Both the position numbers and the translations under genes were made by a program. This document shows positions 1 to 13,500 of a DNA stretch of 64,000 nt, piece after piece (position 1 is the stretch's first letter; the number at the start of each line of letters is the position of its first letter). The notes beneath the pieces were generated by a model. The model saw only the letters and a list, made by a program, of their open reading frames with translations. It ran no database searches and had not been told where the DNA came from. This DNA comes from PALSA-1335 sp965231025 (GTDB lineage: Bacteria > Patescibacteriota > Gracilibacteria > UBA1369): positions 1,240,001 through 1,304,000 of the forward strand of contig OZ246407.1 of assembly GCA_965231025.1 (NCBI GenBank), written 5' to 3'.

Positions 1-2
1 AC

Positions 3-3000
3 CCGGGGAGCGGTGACTTCATTTTCGCGCTCGTCGGCGGAGCCGGAACGGTGAATTCCAAATACTGTTTCCAGAATACGGGATCCGGCTGTACGGTGGG
101 AAGCTGGACAGCACTTGGCGCGACCCCTGCAACCATCGGAGGAGGAGGATCATTGGCATTTGTAGGAACAACCCTCTACGCGATGGGAGGAAACAACACA
201 AGAAACTTCTTCAGCTACGACAGCACCCAGGCGGCGCCCGGAACCTGGACGAACCTGACCGCGACAAATCCGACGCCGGACAATGTGGGAGCCGGCGGGA
301 GACTCGTCAGTGACGGTACTTATTTATATGCGACACGCGGCGGACTCACTAAAAATTTCTGGAAATACGATCCATCAGCCCCTTCGGGAAGCCGGTGGTC
401 CCTGTTGGAATACGTCCCGGCAAAAGTGGGGGCGACAACACTCACCAACTCGGGCGGCGGATTGGCCTACTGCAATGACTGCGGATATGGAGAAATATGG
501 GCGGTAACGGAAAACGGCCGCAACGGATATTCAACGGGCAGCGATGTGGAAACGGGAGGACTCATCTTCAGATTTAAGATTGATCCGGTCACCTGTAACA
601 TCGACGGACTCAGTCCGGGCTCCGGAACCTTCTCGTGTCTCGGATACAACACCTGGCCTTTATACACAGCCAGGACCACGAACGCGCCCGACATTCTAAG
701 TTATGGAGGATCTCTCGCATATGAAGGAACGGGAAACCTCATCTACGCACTCCGGGGTATAGCCGCAACGAACTTCTGGAGCTATGACACCCTTTTAAAT
801 GAATGGAATGGTTTCCTGAAAGGAAAAACTGAGGGAGGCGACCCGATTTCCCAGTTTGGAAGCGTCGCGGCGGCTGTCAGCAACCAGGGAAATGGTAACT
901 CCATCGTGCAGGTCGGAGGCAAATTTTACGTGTTCTCTGGAGGATCAACGACAAACTTTTCAAAGTATGATCCTGCCGGCAATACATGGACACAGCTTGC
1001 GAGCACGTCTGCAAACATCGGAGACGGAGCATCCCTTGTATCGACGGACTCCAACACTATTTACGCCATCGGAGGAAACACAACGACGAATTTCTGGAAA
1101 TACAACATAGCACTTGATGCATGGACTCCGGCGTGCGGAACAAGTCCGGGCCTTGCATGTCTTCCGTTATCGGCTGGAGCGGGAGGTGCCATCGCATATC
1201 CTGGGTCTGGAAACTACGTCTATGTATTAAGAGGTACCAACACAAATACGATGTACAAATATGACATCACCCAAGCGGCACCGGGATCCTGGGGCACCGT
1301 CACACAGGGAACGAGTATCGGAAACGTACAGGCAGGTGGCGCGATGGTCGGATCCGGAGGAAACCTCTTTGCTTTCCGTGGAAACAATACATCGGATTTC
1401 TATGAATTCACCGTCACCAACTCCCCTGCCGCCGGCGATGGCAGCTGGGCAAACCAGGAAAGAGCGGCAACATTCACTGCGGACATCGCAACCGACAGAC
1501 TGACATCAGCGACACACGGACTGACGGACGGCTCACCGATCACTTTCACGACAACCACCACACTGCCGGCACCCCTCGCCGCCGGGACAATGTATTATGT
1601 GATCAATTCGACAATCAATGATTTCCAAGTAGCATCAACAAGAAACGGCGCAACCATCAATCTCACCACAACGGGAACGGGTACCCATACCTGGCACGCG
1701 TCGGCCCCATGGCTTGTTCAATCGGGCGGATCATTGACCACCGATGGATCAAACACCCTCTACGCGCTCAGAGGAAGTGCCTCAACAGATTTTGCCACCT
1801 ACAACATCAGTGGCAACACCTGGTCCTACCTTGACCCAAAACCCGCACCAGTCAACATTGGAGCGGCATCGGTAACCGCGGCAAAAGGCGGACTCGCCTA
1901 CATCGGTACCGGCTCATCGGGACTACCGGAAGTATATATGGTACCGGGTACCGGGTTAACAAGCGCGTCAGGCGTCGGATTAATATTCCGTTACCGGATC
2001 GACACCAATACCTGGCCGACCTACACACTACTCCCGAACACACCGGCAAGCGTGCAGGGAGGCGGAGCACTCGCCGCTCCGAACACCGGCGATTTCCTCT
2101 ATGCACTGGGAGGCGCCTCGACCACGAACTTCTGGAGCTTCGACAAAATTCTGAACGAGTGGAATCCAAGCGCATTTACCAAAGCCATGCTTTCCAGCGG
2201 CAAACCGGTATCACAATCCGGCGCGACCCAGGGATTCGGCAACTCGATGGTACAAGTCGGAGGACTGTTCTACGTGCTGGCGGGAAACGGAACTGCAACA
2301 TTCCAAAGCTACAATCCTTCAACGAACGTATGGACCACACTGGAAAACGCCCCGGGGAACGTAACCACCGGAAGCGCAATCGTGAGCACCGACGCAAACA
2401 CCATCTATGCCTTCCAGGGAGGCTCCACAGCATTCTGGAAATATGATATTTCCACCGGACACTGGCTCGTCAGAGCCGTCGCTCCGGGGTTAACGGCATA
2501 CGGAGCTTCTCTTGCCTACCCGGGAAGTAACATCATTTACGCCTTCCAGGGAAACGCAACGACATTCTGGAGATACAACACAAGCACCAACACATGGAAT
2601 GACGCCGGCGACGGAGGAACCCCGGCAGTAACTCCAGCAATAGTCGCCGGAGGAGGAGCGCTAATATATCCAGGCTTCGGAGAATTCCTTTATGCGCTCA
2701 GGGGAAACACAACCGTAGACTTCTTTAAATACTGTCTACCCGGCTCGGCAGGCTGTACGCCAAATACCTGGACATCATCCGCATCGGCACCGGCAAGCAT
2801 TGCGCCCGCCCCGGCAACCATCCTTTCGGGCGGATCTCTCACCACCGACGGAAGCACGGCGCTCTATGCATTCAGGGGAAATGCCACAAACACATTCTAT
2901 AAATATACGGTGGGCACACCGGGAACCTGGTCAACCATGACCGGAACTCCCACGGCCGGAGTCGTCGGCGCAGTCAACGCAACTTCCGCAAAAGGAGCAT

Positions 3001-4590
3001 TGGCATACATTGCCAGCTACTCGGGAGACAGCGGCGGCCCCGAAATTTTCGCGGTAACCGGTAACGCAATCACGGGAAACGCATCCACAAACACCATCGG
3101 CATCATGTACCGCTACATAGTTGGGAGCAACACATGGCCCACGACGACCAACCTGAACACCGGTGCTCCGTTCGCCGCTGTCGCGGCGGGAGGATCATTA
3201 ACCGCGGACAACGCGGGAAGCCTGTATGCATCACGCGGAAGCGGAACGAGCGACATCTTGAGATATGATATCAACGGAAACTCATGGTCTACGACGGCTC
3301 CTGGTGGAGCTGGTCCCGGACCATCCCTCACCTTACCGACACCACTGGCAACGTATCCAATCACCGTCGGATCCGTGGGGGCAAACACCGACGCCAAAGG
3401 TCAACTTATTTTCGTAAACCCCGACGGCACCAATTACAACGGAGACGAAGAACTGTACCTTGTCACAGGACAAGGCGTCGCGGGAACAACAACGGCGAAC
3501 ACCCCAGGGCTTGGACTCCTCTTCAGATACCCGTTCAGCGGAGTAAACGCGGGAACATGGCCGCTCACACTGACACCGCCGGCACAACCAACGGGGAAAC
3601 CTGTGGGACACGGTGTTTCTCTTACGAGTACTGACTCCGACAGCATCTTCGCATTCAGGGGAAACCTGAGTAACGAGTTCTGGAGATACGACATCAGCGG
3701 AGACAGCTGGAACCTGCTCCTGCCAACACCTCCGGCTGGCACAAGCATCACCGCTTGTACCGCGGGACAGCTGACCAACTGCGTTATGGCGGGAGGTTCA
3801 TTGACAAACGACGGCGCGGGAACCATTTACGCCACCCGCGGAAACATCTCAACATCATCACAAACTAACAGGGATTTCTGGAAATACACTATCACCGACG
3901 CGGCAACCGGAACCGGAACCTGGAGCACGCTTGCCACAACTCCGGCATTGTTCGGAGGCACGGGAGCCCTCGGCTCAAGAGGTGGAATCACCTATTACAA
4001 CGGTACGGTATGGGGAACCACAGGAGCGGGAAGATCACAGAACGATGAAACGGATCAAAACAATGACTCCGCACTTCTCTATCGTTACGATGTTGCATCA
4101 AATGAATGGCCCATCGTCAGCCAGGTATCCGACGTCACGGACGGAACAACGAGCGCCGTCATGAACGGAGGTTCGGACCTCGCGACCATTCCTGACGGAA
4201 CGAAAATTTTTGCGCTCGAAGGAAGCCTGACCACTCCGCGTTTCTGGCAATACACCATCGATGTGCTGGGCGGACCGGGTGCCTGGGTTCAAAAAACCAA
4301 AATGCCGAACAACACGACCCCGGTAACCGTGGCTTCCGGAGGCTCCATCGCGGCGACGGACAACAACACTATCTACGCGTTGCGCGGCAACAACACCACC
4401 GATGTCTATAAATATTCCATCAGCGGTGATAGTTGGCTCACCGGACCGACATTCCCGGTCGGAGTCGGTTCAACTTCCGGAACCGTTGATTTCGGCGAAC
4501 TGATCTTCGGGTCGGGTTCCAGCAAACTCATTGCCACACCAGGAAACGACTCACTCACCTCACCGTACACCATTTACACCCTCGCGGTAA
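3..4590 (+). repeat. Kelch-like beta-propeller repeat region of the giant protein
   Basis: Units of about 50-60 residues repeat a pattern of a glycine cluster (GGSL or GGGAL), a hydrophobic IYALRG or IYAFQG strand, NNT or ATT, an aromatic NFWKYD strand and a GNTW or DTW turn. This is the Kelch/galactose-oxidase blade signature in relaxed form. A higher-order repeat of about 1,350 bases is visible: the block around 786-1440 matches the block around 2140-2800, with LLNEWN / ILNEWN and the strand GNSIVQVGG / GNSMVQVGG in the same order. A further landmark, GLIFRYRI followed by NTWP, recurs near 555, 1975, 3090, 3515 and 4070. Several complete propellers in tandem are therefore likely. Confidence 0.75.
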
Positions 4591-7500
4591 ATCCGCGCGC
4601 ACACCCGACGGTTATAACCGCAATGCCACGGGTAAACACCGGATTCGACGTTCTCGTGGAAGCCGTTGATGACCAGGGGAATCCATACACCGTGGGAACC
4701 GACACCCCGATAACTCTGACGCTCAGAACGGGAACGGGAACCCTTGGCGGAAACGTCACCGGCACCATTTTAGCGGGACAGAATCAAACGACCATTACCG
4801 GAGTACAGTACAGCGTTGCCGAAAGCAATATCGTATTGAACGCCGCCGACGGAACAACGCTCTCGGACGATAACAGCGACGCGTTCACGGTCTACGCGCA
4901 GGCGCCGACGATCACCAACGTCACACCTGCAACGGGTACCGCGTCCGGCGGAACAACCATCACGATCACCGGTACAAATTTCTCATCAAGCACGCGCGTA
5001 TATGTAGGAGGGGCACCGGCGGACAACGTCTTCTTTGACAACACCACGCAACTCCGCGCAGTAACCCCGCGGCACGCCAACGGAACCGTGGACGTGAGCG
5101 TCATGAACAACGACAACATTCCCGTCGCGCTTTCAAACAGCTTCACCTATCAGGCTCCGACGATCACGAACATTACCCCGTCATCGGGACCGACGGCCGG
5201 AGGAGGATTCGCAGCCATAACAGGTACAAACCTGGGACAAAGTTACTACAGTAAACCGGTAACGATCACCAACACCGCCGCCGCATACGTGGACTACAAG
5301 GTAAATTTCGTCATGGACACGGCGACTCCGATTTCAACCGGAAAAATGAGGACCGACTGCGGAGATATTCGCATCAAAGATTCGGATGAAACCACCAACC
5401 TGGACTACTGGGTTGAAGGCTCGTGCAATTCGGCGGAAACGTCGGTATGGGCAAAAGTGCCTTTGGTACCCAACGGAGTAAAAACAATTTACGTCACCTA
5501 CGGCAGAACAAATCTCACCTCACAAAGTAACCTGAACTATCTCTTCCCCGTACTGGCAAACTCGACCAACAACAGGTTGTGGCTGAAAGCCAACGTAGGA
5601 ACCAACACCACCACGGACGCGGGAGTCATTTCAACCTGGGCTGACCAGTCCGGAAACAACAACGCGGTAACGCAGGCCACCGCGGGCGTCCAGCCGACCT
5701 ATCGTACGAACGTGCAGAACGGGAAACCGGTCATCAGATTCGACGGTACCAACGACTTCATGAACATCGCAAGCCAGGTACTCACGTCCCAGCAGCACAG
5801 CATCATCATGGTGGGCAAAAGCACCTCAACGGGTAACCGCGAATTCTTCAGTAACTGGACAGGTACCCAAAGCGTCTACTTCGGCCAGAACGGAACAACT
5901 TTGCGTTTCACCGACGACTTCACCAGTGCCGGTTCCTTCACGCAAACGGTGTTCAACCTCTTTGAAGTGATCAGCAGCGCGAGCAACGCCATCACCTACC
6001 TGAATGGCACCCAGCTCGCCGCAAAAGGCACGCCGATCTCAACAAGAAACCTGACGACAACTTATTATCTTGGACGCCAGGGATCATCCGGCTCCGAATA
6101 TTTCTTCGGAGACATGGCCGAACTTATCGCATTCAACGGAGACCTTTCAACAACAGACCGCCAGTCGGTGGAAACATACCTGAACACCAAATATAGCCTG
6201 TACAACACCAGTTCACTCCCAACAACAAGCGTCGGAGCCGAAACCGGCAATGTCATGCAGGTAAGCTTTGGAGGAACACAGTCCGCAGCGGTCAACTTCA
6301 CGAGTGAAACAAATATCCAGGCCATGACACCTGCGCACATAGCAGGAGGACCATTCGATGTCGTTATCACAACGCCGGATGGACAAACGGCAACATTGGC
6401 AGCCAGCTTTACGTACGCGGGGCCGAACGTCACAGGCATCAATCCGTCAGTGGGACCCGTTGCCGGAGGAACAAGTGCGACCGTCACGGGCACGAACTTT
6501 TCGGAAGGCGGATATTACAAACCTGTCACCGTTCTGAATCAGACAGGATCCACTCAAACAGACTACAAGATACCGATCAGATTTGACACCGCCACATTAA
6601 TCACGGCCGGGAAAATGAGGTCTGATTGTGCCGATATACGGGTCAAAGATCCCGAATCGGGAAACTTAAGTTTCTGGCTTGAAAGCTGTATCACCGCGGC
6701 CAACGCCCCGGCGGGGACGCAATCCGTTCTTTGGGTGAAAATCCCGAACCTGCCGACATGGGGAAAAACCATCAACGTCCACTACGGAAACAGCAACTAC
6801 ACATCTCAAAGCGACATCAGCAATTTCTTCCCGACACTCGCCCTTTCAAACAATAAATTATGGCTCAAGGCGAATGCGGGATTAACATACTCAGGAACAA
6901 CGGTAAGCGGATGGGCAGACCAGTCGGGCAACGGCAACAACGTCAGCCAGGGAACAGCCGCCAACCAGCCGACATTCACCAACAACGTGGCCAACGGCAT
7001 GCCGGTACTAAGGTTCGATGGAGTTAATGATTCAATCACCCGCACCGGCTACGTGGCAGGTACGGTTCCAACGGGAACCACAAACCGAAGCGCATTCTTC
7101 GTCGGGCAATACCGTAGCAACGGCTGGGGAGGCTTCTCCTATGGAACCAATACAGCACTCGGAACATTCGGTCTCGTCATTAATGCCAGCAGCATGTTGG
7201 CGATCCAGGGTTACGGCACCGACTACTCCACGACCTCAAACGCACTGAACGCGGGCATGCTGATGCACGAAGCGGTCATGAGTTCATCAAGTCTCACTCA
7301 ATACCGCAACGGCACAAGCATTTACGGACCGACTGCCACTTCTCTGAATACTCCGGCATCCGGCAATATTATCATCGCCACGGAAATCGACGGTTCACCG
7401 TTCGTCAACATGGATATGGCGGAAGGCATCGTATTTAACGTCGCGCTCACGACAGAACAGCGCCAGGAGGTTGAAAGCTACCTGACCACCAAATACGGAC

Positions 7501-10500
7501 TGCTTGGCACCACGCTTCCAACATCAACCGTCGGCACGGAATCGGGCAGCGCAAGCATTCCACAAGTTACGCTTGGAGGAACAGCCACAACTTCGATCAA
7601 CGTCGTGGATTCGGGAAATATCGGAATTCAAACAGCGGCCCACGTGGCAGGCGCAGTGGATGTCGTCGTCACCAATCCCGACGGATTCTTGGGAACATTG
7701 GCAAACGGATTTACCTATCTTGAGGGACCTTTGGCGGCATCGGTATCACCGAACACCGGAAACACAAGCCAGTCAGGACTTCAGATTGTGGTACACGGAA
7801 CCAACTTCACCACCTTGAGCACCGGATCAACCGTAAAACTCACCAAGGCAAACGAAACCGACATCAATTGTACCTCACCCGTCGTTGACACCGGCAACCC
7901 TCTGGACAACACCATCACCTGTAATGTTGATCTCACCAACAGTCCAAGCGGCCTGTGGAATGTCGTAGTCACCAACCCTGACGCGCAGTCTTCAACGCTC
8001 ACGGACGGATTCACGATATCCCCGAACATTACAACCATTAATCCGACCTACGGACAATCCGGAGGCGGCACCAACTTCACGATCACGGGAGGAGGATTCG
8101 GACTGGGAGGATACGTGAGACCGGTCGACATCACCAGCGGAACGGCGCTGACCGACTATCAGACATCGATCACCCTCGATACCGCAGCGCTTATTTTGGC
8201 GGGAAAAATGCGGAGCGACTGCGGAGATATCAGAACCTTCGATTCAGATCTCACCACGGCCCTCAACTATTGGGTCGAAGACGGAACCTGCAACACCGCA
8301 ACAACCATCGTCTGGGTAAAAGTTCCGAGTATTCCAAACGGAAGTAAAACGATCTATCTCAGATACGGACTGCCAAACTTCACATCATTAAGCAACGCGA
8401 CGAACGTCTTCGAATTCGCCGACGATTTCAGCGGAACAAGCGTAGACAGCAGTAAATGGACGGCAACAACCGGATCACCGACCGTCGGAAGCGGCAAATT
8501 AACCCTTCCGAACCTTGCGGGTATCTTTGCGGGAGGATACACCATCCCCTACGATACCATCTGGGAAGCATCCGCGGATCCGGTCAATACAAACCGCATA
8601 GGAACCGCCCTCAGGGGAGCGACAACAACCGTTTATGGGTTTGTCGGAAACGGAGGGCTTAACGTCGTGGATTACCTGTGGTGGACCGGCGGCGGCCTTT
8701 ATGCCGAAACAAACTCGGGCGAACAATCCATGGGCACATATACTATTGGATTCAAAAAATACAAAATCACCTACCGCCCTGCAAACGCGGACACGGTAAG
8801 TTATAACTACAACAACGGCCAGTTAACCGCATCAAGAACGGGATCGAACGCTTCAAATACACTTTTCCCGGTACTGTACTCCGAATCGGGAACAGGGAGC
8901 GCTCAATGGGACTGGATCCGAGTTCGTAAATACACCGCGACCGAACCGGTGGCAACACCTGGAACAGAAACGGGCAGCGGTGCCTCAACCCAGGTTTCCA
9001 TCGGCGGAACGGCGGCAACAAACGTGGTCCGCACCAGCGCGACGCAGATCACCGGTACCACCGGAGCCCATGCGAATGGAACCGTTGATGTTGTCGTCAC
9101 AAACCCTGACGGAACCAGTGCAACGTTAGCCGGAGGATTCAGCTACCTGGCAGCACCGGAAGTTACCGCGATAAGCCCGACCTCAAGTCTGGCAAACCAG
9201 ATCGTACCGGTTACCATCACCGGCAGGAGCTTTACCATCCTCGGAAACGGGACTGAGGCAAAACTCACCCGTGCGGGATTCACGGACGTCATCTGTACCA
9301 ACGTACGAAACTTTACGCCTTCACTGGGCCTCCAGACCGAAACCCAATTTGAATGTGATCTCGACCTCACCGGAGTCACCGACGGAGACTGGGACGTCAC
9401 CGTCACGAACCCCGACGGACAAACCGCGACACTTGCCACGACAAATGAGTTCTTAGTCACATTGCCGGCCCCGACGGTCACAAACGTCAACCCGAACTTC
9501 GGCGGCGCATCCGGCGGGACGAACGTCACCATCACCGGTACGAACTTCGTTGAAAACGGATATTCACGTGACATCACCGTCATCAACGCCAGCACATCCG
9601 CGCTCACCAACTATCAAATCTCCACGACATTTGATACCGCAACGCTCATAACGGCGGGGAAAATGAGGAATGATTGCGGAGACCTCCGCTTTAGAAATAT
9701 CGGAAACACCGCATTCCTCGACTACTGGATTGAACCGGGAACCTGTAACACCGCGAACACCAAAGTATGGGTCGAAGTTGATTCCATTCCCGCAGGACCG
9801 GGCGAGTATACCATCACCGCACGTTACGGCAGCTCATCGCTCACGTCCGAAAGTAACCTGGCCAACACCTTCATCCGTGAAATAGACAGTGGATCACTGA
9901 AAGCCCAATTCCCGATGGATGAAGCCTCAGGATACTCCGTCGCCGACCAGTCCGGAGGAGGATACAACGGAACCGGACGTAACTCCGCAGATAACGGAAA
10001 CGGAACAACCATTGTCGCGGGAAAATATGGAAACGCCCGCCACCTTGACGGCACCGGTGAATTCGTAAAAGTACCGACCATCGATATTCCAACGAACATT
10101 TCTGTCTCGACCTGGGTCAAAGCATCCAGCTTTGCCGGGAACATGTTCCTCGTACAAAAGCGCGTCGTCAACAGCCAATGGGCACTCATGCTTGAAGCAG
10201 GAACGCTCAAGTGGAGAGCCGGCAGCTGGGTAGACCTCAACTGTAGCGCGGCACTGTTGACGGCAAACCAATGGAATCACATTGTGGCCGTCCACAGCGG
10301 AACAACCTCAACATTGTACGTCAACGGAACACAATGTAATACCGGAGCAACCACATCGATCGGAAACGGAACGGGAACCATCGACATCGGCCGCCACGAC
10401 TCAGGGTACTACTACAACGGAGACATCGATGAAGTCACCATTTACAACAAAGCGCTTTCGCTCGACGAAGTCACGGACATCTACAACAACTATAACTACG

Positions 10501-13500
10501 CGACACCAAATTATCCGGGAAAATCCCTCATCAGAAAATTCCAGGGCGGAGTCGCAAACCCAAATGTTGAAGCGGTATCAATCGTGCTCGGACCCGAAAC
10601 GGGAGCCGGCACGGCAAATCCGGTAACTTTCGGAGGAACACCAGCGACAAACATAACGTTCGTCAACAGCACCACCTTGACAGCCACTTCACCCGCCCAC
10701 GTCCCGGGAACCGTTGACGTCATCGTCACCAACCGCGACGGACAAAGCTCGGCCATAAGCGCCGCAGACGAATTCACTTACATTGCGCCTCCGACAGTAA
10801 CATCGGTAAATCCCGACATTGCGGATAATGCTACCATCGCGACGGCACTCACCATAGGCGGGACGGACTTCTCGTTATCTGGAGCGGGCCCCACGGCAAA
10901 ACTCACCAAAACCGGAGAAACAGACATCGACTGTACCAACATTCGCTCGGTCAGTACGACCTCACTGACCTGTGACGTGGACACCACGGGCGCGGCGACA
11001 GGAACATGGAATGTCGTAGTGACAAACGCCGATACTCAATCGGGAACCCTGACCGACGGATTCACTATTCACGCTCCATACCCGGTCGTAAATACCGTCA
11101 CCCCATCAAGCGGACCTGAAACCGGAAACACTGGTATCACGATCGACGGCGCGAACTTCAACTTCAGAGGGTATCTCAAACCAATCACCATAACCAATAA
11201 CGGAGCAGAGCAAACCGACTATCAGGTAAGGTTTACATTGGACACCGCGACACTGATCTCTGGAGGAAAAATGAGGAGTGACTGCGGAGATCTCCGGGTA
11301 AAAGACAACGACCAAACCACTGACTTGTCATACTGGATTGAAAGCGGATGTAATACCGCATCCACCGTGGTGTGGACAAAAGTACCGACCGTGGCGGCAA
11401 CACCCGCGGTAACGACCATTTACGCGAATTACGGCAACAGCCTTCTCACAAGCCAGAGCAACGGGGACAGCACCTTCATCTTCTTCGATGATTTTGAAAC
11501 CGGCGCAATCGACGCCAATAAATGGGTGAGCGGCGGCAGCGTAAACCCGTACTGGATCACCGACGCCATTAACTTCTACCAGGGAGGTTACGCATCAAGC
11601 AACGCCGACATCGGAGACGGACAGTACGAAATTCTCGTCAGCAAAGGCGGATCAAACCTCATTAACGTTCCTGCGGGAAGCAATGCCATCATCGACCTCT
11701 TCTGGAGGGTGAGCTCTGAAAGCGGATACGACTACCTCCGATACTGTTTCGACAACACCGACGGCGTGACCCTGCCGACCGGCTACTGTTCGGGAGTAGG
11801 AGGACTCGGAACGGCAATAAGCTCGATATCTGGAACACTTGCATTTGCCCGTGAGAAAACAACTGTTTCGACAAACATTCTCGGATCCGGAAATCACAGA
11901 ATTGGATTTTCCTACAACAAGGATGGATCAGTAAGCTCCGGATCGGACAGCGGATGGATCGATGCCGTAAAAGTACGCAAAATCTCGTACAGCGGCACCA
12001 GTCCGATTACCGAACTCATACCCGACGCGGCCGTCGGTGTGACCGAAGACCACATAGCCCCGACCGTCAGTGTCTGTCTGCCATCAACAAGCACATGCGA
12101 CCTCGCAACCAGCGTTGGCTACGTCAACTCCGGACAGCTCACGGCGGTAACCCCAGCCCACGCCAGCGGTGCCGTGGACGTAAAAGTTACGAACCCCGAC
12201 GGATTCTCGGGAACACTGGCAAACGGATTCACCTATTACACGCCTGTCGCGGACGCCGACAATTCCACCGTCGATGCGGCACCGGCGACATTTGAAGCCG
12301 ACGGCACGGACGGCAGCACGATAACCGTGACGGTCAGGGATCAAATGAACAATCCTTTAAGCGGAGTTCTGGTGGAACTCAACGACAACGGAAATCCCGG
12401 TGACGTTGACTACTCACCGACAAACAGAAGAGGAACAACGAACGCAAGCGGAATCGCCACATTCACCGTGACATCATCGGTTCAAAATACATACACCCTC
12501 ACGGCCACCGCAGATCCGGACGGAACGCCTCTCGCCATCGTCGATACCGCTCAGGTTACAGCGACAGCCCTGATCGGAAACGCCGATAACTCAACCCTTT
12601 CGGCAAACCCGACAAGTCTGGGGACCTCGGCCGGCACACTGACATCCACGATAACGGCGACACTGAAAAACCAGAACAACGTCAACGTTCCGGGGAAAAC
12701 AGTACAAATAAATCAGGTCAGCGGACCCGACACCGCAACAATAACACCACTATCCCCCATCACCAACGCATCCGGACAGGCAACCTTTAGTGTCAGTGCA
12801 TCAGTGGCTGGGACATACACCTTCTCCGCGACGGATGTCACGGATGGGAACATCCTGCTGACACAAACCGTGACGATTCGATTCGACAATCCTCCCACCG
12901 GCAATACTGCCAACCCGGGCAGCGGTCCGGTTGGCGGAGGAACACCGGTGACCATTTCCGGAAGCAACTTCCTCGACGGCGGATACAGGAGAGAACTCTA
13001 CATCAACAGCAGCTCCGCGACGGACATCACCGACCAGCAGGTACAGCTCACCATTGATACTCAAACCATCATTGCCTCGGGGAGAATGAGCGCGGACTGT
13101 TCAAATCTCCGCATAAAAGACACTGACGGCACAACAGACCTCCCATACTGGATCGAATCGGGATGCAACACGACATCCACCAGCATCTGGACAAAAATAC
13201 CGACCTTGCCGGCCAAATCAAACAAAGTCATCTACCTGGCATACGGAGACCCGAATGAAACCGTGAGCGAAAGCAGCGAAAACAACGTCTTCGTCCAGGT
13301 TATTGCCGGAGCCCTCAACGCATTTTGGGACTTTGACTACACGGGCGCGGGAGCCTACGGAGTTAACCTCCCGATTCCGGACCTCAGCGGAAACAACGCA
13401 CCCGGAACCTTTACCGGAACCAGCTACTTTAACTACTCGACTATCGGTAAATTCTTTGCCGGACGCGGCTTTGACAAAGGAAACTGTGCAGGATGCGCAA

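Noticed and set aside
51..53. GTG at 51 as start of the giant protein
   Set aside because: Codons before it are open to the window edge and encode the same Kelch-like strand pattern, so the gene begins outside the window.
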